Shown: positions 22,501-29,633 of the stretch, piece by piece | Numbering within the stretch: position 1 is the stretch's first letter | Layout: each line of letters opens with the position of its first letter | Assembly (NCBI RefSeq): GCF_032118995.1 | Contig: NC_092665.1 | Span: 12,752,512 to 12,816,511, forward strand | DNA from: Asterias amurensis | Lineage: Eukaryota; Echinodermata; Asteroidea; Forcipulatida; Asteriidae | DNA length: 64,000 nucleotides | Direction: 5' to 3' | Program-made: the position numbers and the translations under genes | The notes under the pieces: model-generated | What the model was told of the DNA's origin: nothing | The model's input: the letters and a program-made list of their open reading frames with translations, nothing else | Databases searched by the model: none

Positions 22501-24380
22501 TTATAATAAATACAGTTTGTGACTTATGCTCCCCTGACCAGCTGATTGCTGGGCCCTGGCATCCCTTAACAAAATCATCAACAATGCCTACCAACCCCAC
22601 CCCAACTCCATCAATCCCTTTTCTTATAATAATCCTGATTATTCTCGATCTCTCTTCAAGGACTCTTGGCGCAAGGTGGTGTCCCAAGCTGCCTTGATCG
22701 GCTGATTGATTGCTGGGCCCTGACACCCCTAAACCCACTCATCAACCATGTCCACCTTGGCATCCTTAAACCCACTAATCAACAACGCCTACCAACCCCA
22801 CCCCAACTCCATCAATCCCCTTTTTTATAATAATCCTGTTTATTCTCGATCTCTCTTCAAGGACTCTTGGCGTATAAGGTGGTGTCCCAAGCTGCCTTGA
22901 TCGGCTGATTGCTGGGCCCTGACACCCCTAAACTCACTCATCAACGACGCCTTCTAACCCCCACCCCAACTCCATCAATCCCCTTTCTTATGATAAATCC
23001 ACTTTGATTTTTCTTCAAGGACTCTTGGCGCAAGGTGGTGTCCCAAGCTGCCTTGAATGGTATAGCTGAGTGCTGCGCCCTGGCACCGCTAAACCCACTA
23101 ATCAACAACACCCACTTTGGCACCTGTAATCCCGTCCATCAATAATGCCAACCCATCCCATCCCCAACCAACAATCCCCTTCCTTATAATAAATACAGTT
23201 TGTGACTTATGCTGCCCTGACCAGCTGATTGCTGGGCCCTGACATCCCTTAACAAAATCATCAACAGTGCCTACCAATTCACCCCACCCCAACTCCATCA
23301 ATCCCTTTTCTTATAATAATCCTGATTATTCTCGATCTCTCTTCAAGGACTCTTGGCGCAAGGTGGTGTCCCAAGCTGCCCTGATCGGCTGATTGATTGC
23401 TGGGCCCTGACACCCCTAAACCCACTCATCAACCATGCCTACTAACCCCATCCCAACTCCATCAATCCCCTTTCTTATAATAATCCTGTTTATTCTCGGT
23501 CTCTCTTCAAGGACTCTTGGCGCAAGGTGGTGTCCCAAGCTGCCCTAACCGGTATTGCTACTCCAGCGTTCAGCTCTGCCCTGGCCTTCTTTGATGGTTT
23601 CCGCTCTGAACGCACTCCAGCCAATCTCATTCAGGTACTACTCTATACTTTTCTCAACCTAGAATTACTTTAAGAAGAATAATAATATAAATTACTTTTA
23701 TATACTGCTTAAAGTCACCTGGAAATAGAATTGTTTTTTCTTTCAAACATAAGAGTATATGCTTACGAACAATTCATCATATACATAATTATTATTTTGT
23801 TCCTCTGAGCACTTACAGACTTTCTTTTGGAGGTGTTTGGCTCTATAGAAATGCGATTGTAATTATTGTTATTATTAGTGTGGAGATTATTGCAGTTTTT
23901 GACAGATACCCAACTATGTATTATTATTATCGCCAAGTACGCACTAATCCTCCAATCAGATTTGCAGAATGGAGTGGTGATAAAAACCTATACTGCACGG
24001 CTAATATCACTACCATGCGTCTTGTGTGTTCTATGTCACGCGCCAAGTTTGCTTGAAGATAAATACGTTATCACACGCGCGCTCGTGAAAATACGGAAAT
24101 TAAAGCGCGTCTGCGACCCATATTCAACTCGGACTTCGGCCTCGTTGGATATTGGACGCAGAAGCGCTATATTTTTCTGTTTTATATATAACTTATATTA
24201 TCATCACTGCTCAAAATTGTCCTCACTGATGATTGTTTTCCTGATCTTCTCTCGTTACAGGCCCAGCGTGATTACTTTGGGGCCCACACCTACGAGCTCC
24301 TGGCTTCCCCAGGCAAGTTTGTCCACACCAACTGGACCGGTCACGGAGGGAATGTTTCTTCCAGTACATACAACGCTTAG
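4554..24380 (+). CDS. PGD: 6-phosphogluconate dehydrogenase, decarboxylating (complete, 15 exons)
   Basis: Exons: 4554-4561, 11913-11946, 12651-12692, 13427-13606, 15345-15410, 15826-15944, 17001-17067, 18393-18527, 18959-19084, 19698-19761, 20334-20464, 21054-21187, 21795-21894, 23512-23634, 24261-24380. They sum to 1449 nt (482 residues; human has 483) with unbroken phase. The cytosolic dimer oxidises and decarboxylates 6-phosphogluconate to ribulose 5-phosphate, making NADPH in the oxidative pentose phosphate pathway. Visible: dinucleotide fingerprint GLAVMG (10-15), NADP-selecting NRT (33-35), substrate loop [16 protein letters not shown], catalytic Lys183 and Glu190 in [14 protein letters not shown], the helical domain, and the tail TNWTGHGG ending SSSTYNA. 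The first exon codes only 8 nt (Met-Ala-Glu split). The exon 9 donor is GTTGGT; the other donors are closer to consensus. One residue is missing before EPCCDW relative to human. Introns are full of MITEs. Assignment is certain. Confidence 0.97.
5210..6165. repeat. Diverged direct repeat pair in PGD intron 1
   Basis: About 140 bp near 5210-5345 recurs at about 6025-6165. Both copies share ACCACACCTGTGTG, TATATCCTGGTTCA, CCTTGTTCGTTCT and a run reading GTACACCTCAGTTT. The rest of the interval is A+T-rich with no recognisable gene. Confidence 0.55.
5464..5557. mobile_element. Small foldback element
   Basis: The left end GGGTGGAATTCACAAAGATT is the imperfect reverse complement of the right end (AATGA/TTGTGAAGTCCACCC), and inner arms around AGTCCTAACT also pair. 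It is 94 bp and non-coding; a MITE remnant is the likely explanation. Confidence 0.5.
6370..6900 (+). mobile_element. SINE fragments in PGD intron 1
   Basis: At about 6745-6850 a tRNA B-box-like GGGTTCGAATCCTG is followed by GACACTTGTGTCCTTGACTAA, the signature of the tRNA-derived SINE also seen at 25330, 30360 and 61270. A separate A-rich repeat around 6360-6480 may be part of the same insertion or another element. Confidence 0.4.
7204..7587. mobile_element. MITE family A, full-length copy 1
   Basis: A 384-bp foldback element including the flanking TTAA duplications. It begins TTAAAGGAACACGTTGCC and ends with the reverse complement. The two halves pair over nearly their whole length around an inner hairpin (CGGCCATTTATGGGAGTC and complement). 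No transposase frame is present. TTAA target sites are typical of piggyBac-class elements, so a non-autonomous piggyBac-like origin is inferred. Confidence 0.8.
8008..8401. mobile_element. hAT-like MITE with intact target duplication
   Basis: The element 8016-8393 has perfect 17-bp terminal inverted repeats (TAAGCTTGGGCGATATC) and is bounded by the 8-bp direct repeat AATGTTAG at 8008-8015 and 8394-8401. An 8-bp duplication and a GGGCGATA terminus are characteristic of hAT elements. The interior is rich in CGATATCG-type palindromes and codes for nothing. Confidence 0.82.
9283..9512. mobile_element. MITE family A, 5'-truncated copy 2
   Basis: This is the inner hairpin and right half of family A, ending CAACGTGTTTCCTTTAA. 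The left half is missing. Confidence 0.7.
10030..10187 (+). CDS. Candidate alternative first exon of PGD (about 50-residue N-terminal extension)
   Basis: Inside PGD intron 1 an open frame starting at ATG 10030 (or ATG 10045; the open frame begins at 9979) runs to a consensus donor AG|GTAAGA at 10187/10188. It ends two bases into a codon, exactly as the normal 8-nt exon 1 does, so joining it to exon 2 (11913) gives ...[15 protein letters not shown] in frame. The peptide is hydrophilic and lysine-rich. Translation from the second ATG would begin MGGCQGKES, which fits an N-myristoylation site with a cysteine at position 4 open to palmitoylation; the first ATG (MGKGN) fits poorly. It could instead be the exon of an unrelated gene or a chance open frame. 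No transcript evidence is available here. Confidence 0.42.
10510..11760. repeat. Two adjoining minisatellites in PGD intron 1
   Basis: The first block (about 10530-10840) has units of roughly 105-110 bp with ACCAATTCACTTCCCAATGC. The second (about 10970-11720) has units of 118-123 bp. Copies of ACTTGTCTTTCTTTCA start near 10980, 11103, 11221, 11340, 11459 and 11578. The two units share the core TTATAAACCA followed by a CACTTCCCA-like run, so they probably derive from one ancestor. Open frames here are repeat artefacts. Confidence 0.85.
12110..12545. repeat. Tandem repeat in PGD intron 2
   Basis: About five imperfect units of roughly 85-105 bp are marked by AAGGGGCACCAAGGCAATGA-like runs near 12115, 12205, 12292, 12395 and 12477, alternating with CCTCTGTGAAGTATCA segments. 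Confidence 0.7.
12745..12900 (-). mobile_element. SINE-3 tail fragment
   Basis: The run GAGTATACAGTGCTAATAACA, followed by a GTGTATGGATAAAAAAC-like run and AAATTTAACATCTCTTATA, matches the tails of the tRNA-derived SINEs at 35300-35510 and 41240-41460. The tRNA head is absent. Confidence 0.45.
13075..13371. mobile_element. Two abutting foldback elements in PGD intron 3
   Basis: About 13075-13206 is an imperfect foldback with ACAGCTACGGCTAGATC and its complement; a relative lies at 60769-60890. It meets a second foldback, about 13202-13371, whose arms read GGCCTTAACGCCAAGTCACAC and the complement GTGTGACCAGGCC. A copy of the second is cut by the right edge of the window at 63923. Confidence 0.6.
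13692..13826 (-). mobile_element. tRNA-derived SINE-1, copy 1
   Basis: Read on the minus strand it contains AGCTCAGTTGGTAGAGC (A box) and GGTTCGAATCC (B box) in a tRNA-like layout. The anticodon stem is mispaired and the 5' flank is not tRNA, so this is a SINE head and not a working tRNA gene. Confidence 0.65.
14310..14550. repeat. Foldback block in PGD intron 4
   Basis: Around 14385-14445 ACTAACCGCATG pairs with CATGCGGTTAGT across a second palindrome (GGCCGTCAGCCTGACGGCC). A weaker outer pairing involves CACCCGTATTCACTGTGCG and its complement near 14535. It is non-coding and probably a decayed MITE. Confidence 0.5.
14870..15085 (-). mobile_element. SINE-2 fragment
   Basis: It shares CTCTACCCTCGCAG, TGCTCAAGGACACAACTGTC and neighbouring sequence with the full SINE-2 at 30080-30420, in the same orientation. 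The tRNA head is incomplete. Confidence 0.5.
16031..16450 (+). mobile_element. Dispersed repeat F, copy 1
   Basis: It begins near TTATGCCCCCAAATTTGAAT, contains CGTCACACGCGGCGAC and GATGGCGCATCCAGGATTTT, and is repeated in the same order at 17811-18285. No frame is open across it, so the class is unknown. Confidence 0.55.
16474..16859. mobile_element. MITE family B, copy 1
   Basis: A 386-bp element flanked by TTAA. It starts TTAAAGGCAGTGGACACTAT and ends with the complement (AGTGTCCACTGCCTTTAA). It contains a central inverted pair around GAGACCTCAAGTTCTAAACC. Non-coding. Confidence 0.78.
17221..17714. mobile_element. MITE family C, copy 1, interrupted by a nested foldback
   Basis: The outer element starts TTAAAGCCATTGGACCCTTT and ends GGCTTTAA at 17714. 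It is interrupted at 17577-17704 by a 128-bp element with inverted ends AAGCCTTTTTGAGATATGGC. Removing the insert with one AT copy restores the family C terminus CCAATGGCTTTAA. Confidence 0.75.
17577..17704. mobile_element. Nested 128-bp foldback element
   Basis: The 20-bp ends match with one mismatch (AAGCCTTTTTGAG[A/G]TATGGC). The dinucleotide AT flanks both sides. It lies inside MITE C copy 1 and is therefore younger than that insertion. Confidence 0.65.
17811..18285 (+). mobile_element. Dispersed repeat F, copy 2
   Basis: Same order of blocks as 16031-16450, with an added AAG microsatellite near 18025-18040. It ends shortly before PGD exon 8. Confidence 0.5.
18532..18660. mobile_element. 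MITE family A, half copy at the PGD exon 8 donor
   Basis: The element starts TTAAAGGAACACGTTGCC with its TTAA at 18532-18535, overlapping intron positions 5-8 of the exon 8 donor (GT at 18528). Only the left half remains; a family E element follows at 18667. Confidence 0.75.
18667..18909. mobile_element. MITE family E, copy 2
   Basis: A foldback of about 243 bp with ends GGGCCCAATTTC and GAAGTTGGGCCC. It contains AGCAGCTCTATGAA-type and TTGGTAATCCTG blocks shared with copies at 601, 34333, 41824 and 60142. TAGACATCT occurs on both sides, offset by five bases on the right, so the target duplication is uncertain. Confidence 0.6.
19857..20229. mobile_element. MITE family C, copy 2 (inverted core)
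   Basis: It begins TTAAAGCCATTGGACACTTT and ends GTGTCCAATGGCTTTGA. Its core is reversed relative to copies 1 and 3, with the complement of the CACAGGTTTGTTATTT-type block on the right. Confidence 0.72.
20476..20858. mobile_element. MITE family D in PGD intron 11
   Basis: It starts TTAAAGCCATTCAGTC and ends TACACCCTTTAA. A long inner foldback pairs TGAGGTGCTGTAGTTTTTGA with its complement near 20705-20735. It starts 12 bp after the exon 11 donor. Confidence 0.65.
20858..20970 (-). mobile_element. tRNA-derived SINE-1, copy 2
   Basis: Same blocks as 13692-13826: the complement of the A box (CTACCAACTGAGCTATC), then TTGGCGGTCTATCTATT and GTCAATATCTTTGTTC. The B-box end is truncated by the adjacent MITE. 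Confidence 0.6.
21321..21649. mobile_element. MITE family A, copy 4
   Basis: Flanked by TTAA, with ends TTAAAGGGAACACCTTGCC and CAACGTGTTCCTTTAA. It is 329 bp, shorter than copy 1 because part of the right arm is deleted. Confidence 0.75.
22015..23511 (+). pseudogene. Tandem array of decayed PGD exon 14 copies in intron 13
   Basis: The intron before functional exon 14 (23512) carries seven recognisable copies of the exon start (GACTCTTGGCGCAAG...), beginning at 22015, 22171, 22341, 22661, 22862, 23020 and 23348. Two further units lost this core (near 22535 and 23218). Spacing is 156-201 bp, or about twice 160 where a unit is degraded. Most copies keep the polypyrimidine tract and AG acceptor. 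Copies at 22171, 22341 and 23020 stay in frame for 40 or more codons but diverge after [10 protein letters not shown]; those at 22015, 22661 and 23348 meet early stops, and 22862 carries an insertion. None keeps the exon 14 donor. Confidence 0.85.
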
Positions 24381-26250
24381 ACTCCGTAAATAAACAAGGG
24401 GATGTATACTGTGTATCCATGGGAAGTGGATGGTTACATTTTGTTATTGTTGTTGTTGTTATTTTTGTTTTGTTTTTTCTTGTGTAGACCAAAAGTTGGA
24501 AAGTTTTCTCAGAAATAATTGCTTTTAGTTCTTAGGGAGATTCTCAAAAGTTAGGTATGTTTCCGATGGTATACGTCATTGTGCCAAAGTGCAGAAGCAA
24601 TCCGACAGCAGCAATATGTGTGTTAGTATTTTGAACGTTCCACTGGAGCGTTCTAGTGGGCTAACGAAACAGTCCATGAACACATGCTGGAATTCTGGAC
24701 CATTCTAAGTTCTAAAATGCACCCATTATTATATAACTTGGGATTGTCATGTTCCCTGCCTCAATGGCAGTCACTCAAATATCATTTCTGTAAAGGGACC
24801 ACGCTAATACGGACACTTAATCTCATGGGCCTAATTTCATAGAGCTGCTTTAAACAGCAAACAGGATACCAGTCACAGATGGTACTTGAGTAATGTTTTT
24901 TTGTGGGTAACCTTATATTCTGGTAAACATATGTTTCTTGTGCCAAGCTACCTTTTATGCTTATGTATCTCATTGAAATTGAGCCCTGTTTACCAATTGC
25001 TGTGTTACTTCAAAAGTCAACTATTTAAAACAAATTTTGTGAGTAAATTTTATTGTTATAGTACAGATTTGGTAACGGTGCTGAGTTTGGGTCATATCTA
25101 ATGCAGCTGGAGTGGTCTTAAACGCACATGTTGAATTGTTTTCATGTTGTAAACAAAATTATTTTGTCGACAAGAAATCCTTCCATTAAAATGCTCTTCC
25201 AAAATACAAAATTTCTTCTGTCTGCACTCTAATGAAACTAAACTTTGAGAAAAAGGACCTAGTTTACCACCATGTGAAAACCACCATAATTGAATGACTG
25301 ATTGACCAATCGCTCTGGACTAAAGTTCTGGTGTTTTGGATCAGCAGAGTGTGGGTTCGAGTCCCAGCAGTCTTGACACTTGTGTCCTATAAGCAACTCA
25401 CTGAACCATTATTGCTTCGTCTTTCTGATGGGGCGTAAAGGCGGGTCACGGTTAATGCACATAATATAACTCTGCTTCATTCATCACTTGTAAGGAAGAA
25501 GTAAACCCTTGAATGGTGCTACAGAAAAGAGAATCATAAACCAAAAACTTCTTAAATTTGTAAACGTATTTCAAGCGCTTTGAGTACCTTAAGTTCTTGG
25601 TAATGATACGTCCACTATAAGACTGCTGTGTTATTATGAACATGGATTAAGACTAAACTATTAACAGTGAGTAAGTTTTGAGAATTGAACAAAGACCCAG
25701 CAGCGCAGAAGTTTAAAGATGAATGTTTTTGCTTATCAGATTTTGTTTTTTTTTTGCTTAAACAGATTTATCATTCCTATTTTTGTTAGTCAAAGTACAT
25801 TTGAAAGCAACTATTTTTGTACATCATAGTTAGTAAGTTGGTTGATCGCCTTTAAAAGTACTTGTTGAACATTATTATTAATCAAATAAATAGTATATGT
25901 CAAGCTTTATATATGTACTGATAAAAAAAAGTTACTGATATAAAAGTTTTTCTCAGATTATGTGTTATAGATTCTTAAACTTTAAGTTTAAAATTGGCTT
26001 TTAAATAGTTTCAGGGCGCCCTTATTTTAAAAATACTAAAAAGTGTGTGGGGAAAAAATCTACGGGTGACATTCCTCAATTGCATAATGGAGGGCACCCT
26101 CTGTCTGTATGAAACTGATAGTTTTTATAATTTTGGGGGAACTATGGTAATGATATCTTTGGAAGTTGTTGACACTCAAAAAAAAAATATTAAAGCTTGC
26201 TCACAAACTCCTTGTTTCACACTGGACAAAAAAAAATGTGAAAAGCAATA

Positions 26251-26349
26251 AGCCACTTCGGAGTGGGTATTGTCAAAAGGTTACGAGAGATAGACAAAGT
26301 CTGTTGTCAGCAGTAACAGACATGCGCCACTGACATTCCGAAGTGGCTC
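26251..26349. repeat. Inverted repeat in the probable PGD 3' UTR
   Basis: AGCCACTTCGGA at 26251-26262 is the exact complement of TCCGAAGTGGCT at 26338-26349, about 75 bp apart and just upstream of the AATAAA at 26377. It could be a small MITE or an RNA stem. Confidence 0.5.
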
Positions 26350-26516
26350 ATTCACTTTATCAGATGATGCAATCGTAATAAAGTTATTTCAGTTTCAACA
26401 AAGTTGTATTTCGAGCAATATTATTGTACTTTTGGAATTGTCTTGATCGAGGTGGAATAAAGTTTATTAGCTTTTGTAATGCTTGATGTATATACTAAGT
26501 GTTTTAATTTATATTC

Positions 26517-26774
26517 CCAGGTCAAAATTCCAGTTGAACCTAGTTAACTGGGGTCAACTGGTTCAACTGGATAGTGATAAAACTCGTCCATTTTCCATAT
26601 TAACCAACTGGTTTGTACTAGGTTTAACTGTGTTCAACTAGGTTGAAATTATAAACCAATTGGTCCCTGTACATTTTTAATATTAAACCAACTGGTTTTA
26701 ACTGTGTTTAACTAGTTTATCAACTGGTCAGTTAAACCCAGTTTAACTAGGTTCAACTGGAATTTCGACCTGGG
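26517..26774. mobile_element. Foldback element with AACTGGTT-rich interior
   Basis: The 25-bp ends match with one mismatch (left starts CCCAGGTCAAAATTCCAGTT). The interior repeats AACTGGTT/AACCAGTT many times. It is non-coding and the target duplication is not clear. Confidence 0.65.
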
Positions 26775-27112
26775 TTTTGTGTATAAGATGATCTTCCCCA
26801 TCAAGGTAAAACTCGGCAAACTCCTACGCACAAGGGGAGTGAACACTTAGCTGGCAACAGGCAATCCTAGAAATATTTTATTTAATTACCAATATAGTGA
26901 AAAACTATAAATATTCATTGGATTAATAGTGGCTGTATTTCTTTGTAATCCAATCACATTTGCAGAATAACTAATATTGGCAGCTCTCCACAAAACTATG
27001 CAACTATGCTCCACACAGATGCTGTGTGCATATATCTTACAAACATTTATTCCCAAGCAAGCTTATTGAATCCTCACTGAAGGTTGAGGGACGAAGTCAC
27101 TTTAAGGTACTA

Positions 27113-28741
27113 CAGAGATGCCAAGTCCAGAGGCCAGGTATGCGTGAGATTTTTCAAAGCTCAACACCCCCATACACAACCATACACAAGTCAATGGGAA
27201 TTGACACAACCATATACACAAGTCAATGGGAAACTACACAACCATACACAAGTCAATGGGACACTTCACAACCATACACAAGTCAATGGGAATTGACACA
27301 ACCATACACAAGTCAATGGGAAACTATTTATACACACTCATGCACAAGTCAATGGGAAACTACACAACCATACACAAGTCAATGGGAAACTACACAACCA
27401 TACACAAGTCAATGGGAAACTACACAACCATACACAAGTCAATGGGAAACTACACAACCATACACAAGTCAATGGGAAACTACAAACAACCATACACAAG
27501 TCAATGGGACACTGCACAACCATACACAAGTCAACGGGAAACTACACAACCATACACAAGTCAATGGGACACTTAATGGGAAACTACACAACCATACGCA
27601 AGTCAATGAACACTTCACAACCATACACAAGTCAATGAACACTTCACAACCATACACATCAATGGGAAACTACACAACCATACACAAGTCAATGGGAAAC
27701 TACACAGCAACCATACACAAGTCAATGGGAAACTACACAACCATACACAAGTCAATGGGACACTTAATGGGAAACTACACAACCATACACAAGTCAATGG
27801 ACACTTCACAACCATACACAAGTCAATGGGAAACTATTTATACACACTCATGCACAAGTCAATGGGAAACTACACAACCATACACAAGTCAATGGGAAAC
27901 TACACAACCATAAACAAGTCAATGGGAAACTACACAACCATACACAAGTCAATGGACACTTCACAACCATACACAAGTCAATGGGAAACTACACAACCAT
28001 ACACAAGTCAATGGGAAACTACAGTACAACCATACACAAGTCAATGGGAAACTACACAACCATACACCAGTCAATGGGAAACTACACAACCATACACAAC
28101 ATCAATGGGAAACTAAACAACCATACACAAGTCAATGGGACACTGCACAACCATACACAAGTCAATGGGAAACTACACAACCATACACAAGTCAATGGGA
28201 CACTTAATGGGAAACTACACAACCATAAACAAGTCAATGGACACTTCACAACCATACACAAGTCAATGGGAATTGACACAACCATACACAACATCAATGG
28301 GAAACTACACAACCATACACAAGTCAATGGGAAACTACACAGCAACCATACACAAGTCAATGGGAAACTACACAACCATACACAAGTCAATGGGAAACTA
28401 CACAACCATACACAAGTCAATGGGAAACTACACAACCATACACAAGTCAATGGGACACTTCACAACCATACACAAGTCAATGGGAACTGACACAACCATA
28501 CACCAGTCAATGGGAATTGACACAACCATACACCAGTCAATGGGAAACTTTACAACCATACACAATTGGTCAATGGGAAACTACACAACCATACACCAGT
28601 CAATGGGAAACCAAACAAGTCAATGGGAAACTACACAACCATACACAAGTCAACAGGAATATACACAACCATACACAATTCCAGAGATGCCAAGTCCAGA
28701 GGCCAGCTATATGCGTGAGATTTTTCAAAGCTCAACGCCCC
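27113..28741. repeat. 30-bp minisatellite bracketed by a direct repeat
   Basis: Units of 30 bp (ACACAACCATACACAAGTCA then ATGGGAAACT) run from about 27172 to 28680, roughly 50 copies. Variants end in GACACTTC or GAATTG, and there are occasional compound units. The array is flanked by about 58 bp of nearly identical unique sequence at 27113-27171 and 28683-28741 (contains AGTCCAGAGGCCAG). Because 30 is a multiple of 3 and the unit lacks stops, several frames stay open; this reflects periodicity and not a gene. Confidence 0.9.
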
Positions 28742-29633
28742 CTCCCCCCCCCTCCCCCCGAAAAAAAATTACCAGTTTTAGAAGACCTTTCGAAATCGCC
28801 GCCCAACTTTTTTTTTTTATAAAAAAAAATCAGAAATTTAATTATGAACAAAAAAGTGTTCCAAAATGCATCAAAAACCTCTTCATAATAATTAAAACTA
28901 ACATGAGGTACACAGAATATGTTGATGGTTAATGTGGAGGTACGATTGTGTCAGATTATTTTCTTCCAAACTAAAAAAAAAATTGACTAAAAATGATGTC
29001 CAAAATCCTCCTCTCACACTTCCTCTGCCTGTTGTGTCTTCGCTAGTGGAGCGCATAACGAGTTTGCCAAGTGAATCGGCTGGGACGTAAAGGTTGGCAA
29101 TAGTTCACAAAAAGTAGCTACATATCCAACTTGGCAACAACCATTTCGTTATGAAGGCGATATGCTTAGAATATACCATGAAACATGCCATAATTTCTGT
29201 TGAATTGAATTAACCTTTTATTCAAACTAAATATATAGGAACAGAGTTCATCATAAAATAAATACAACAGGTGATCGATGTAGGCCCTATAATAAAGCTT
29301 AGAGCTTTTGGTTCAGGTCACTAAAGTTGAAACAAAAAATTATATTCAGTATAGACAACATTAAACACTTTGCATTTTGTAGAGAAGTTATTTTTTTGTC
29401 TTAAATCAGGTTTAAATTAAGCCACAATGCTGATGTTGTCAAAAAATCCCCCCTCCAGATATGCCTGTGTTCCCGCCCCCCAATAATTAATTCGAAAGGG
29501 CGCCCTCTCGCTTTGCGGAAGAAAATTGGCACAACAAATGGAAATGGACACATGTGAGTCGAACGTATAGACGAGAAAAACACATCAAAATATCTTCATA
29601 TTTTCGAGTATTTTTTCCCGTACAACAGCCACA
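28742..29633 (+). other. Intergenic region upstream of the TPR-MYND gene
   Basis: A+T-rich, with homopolymer runs at 28742-28840. The last 150 bp before ATG 29634 are less A+T-rich and presumably hold the promoter, but no TATA box or other firm element is visible. Confidence 0.3.

Larger units (their letters stand above)
24381..27112 (+). other. PGD 3' UTR and intergenic stretch
   Basis: No coding exon is recognisable here. AATAAA signals lie at 24389, 26377 and 26456; the later pair, each followed by a T/GT-rich stretch, are the better poly(A) candidates, giving a 3' UTR of about 2 kb. SINE-2 sequence occurs at 25280-25460 (GGTTCGAGTCCC, GACACTTGTGTCCTATAAG). A family E-like fragment lies near 24827. 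Confidence 0.45.

Noticed and set aside
23866-24393. 175-residue open frame overlapping PGD exon 15
   Set aside because: It reads exon 15 in the wrong frame and the preceding intron; the correct frame gives the conserved PGD C-terminus.
24389-24394. AATAAA as the PGD poly(A) signal
   Set aside because: It lies 9 bp after the stop codon, which would leave almost no 3' UTR; later signals at 26377 and 26456 look more likely, though not proven.
27026-27913. 295-residue open frame of TQPYTSQWET-like repeats
   Set aside because: It follows directly from a 30-bp stop-free tandem repeat; other frames are equally open and there are no splice signals or non-repeat domains.
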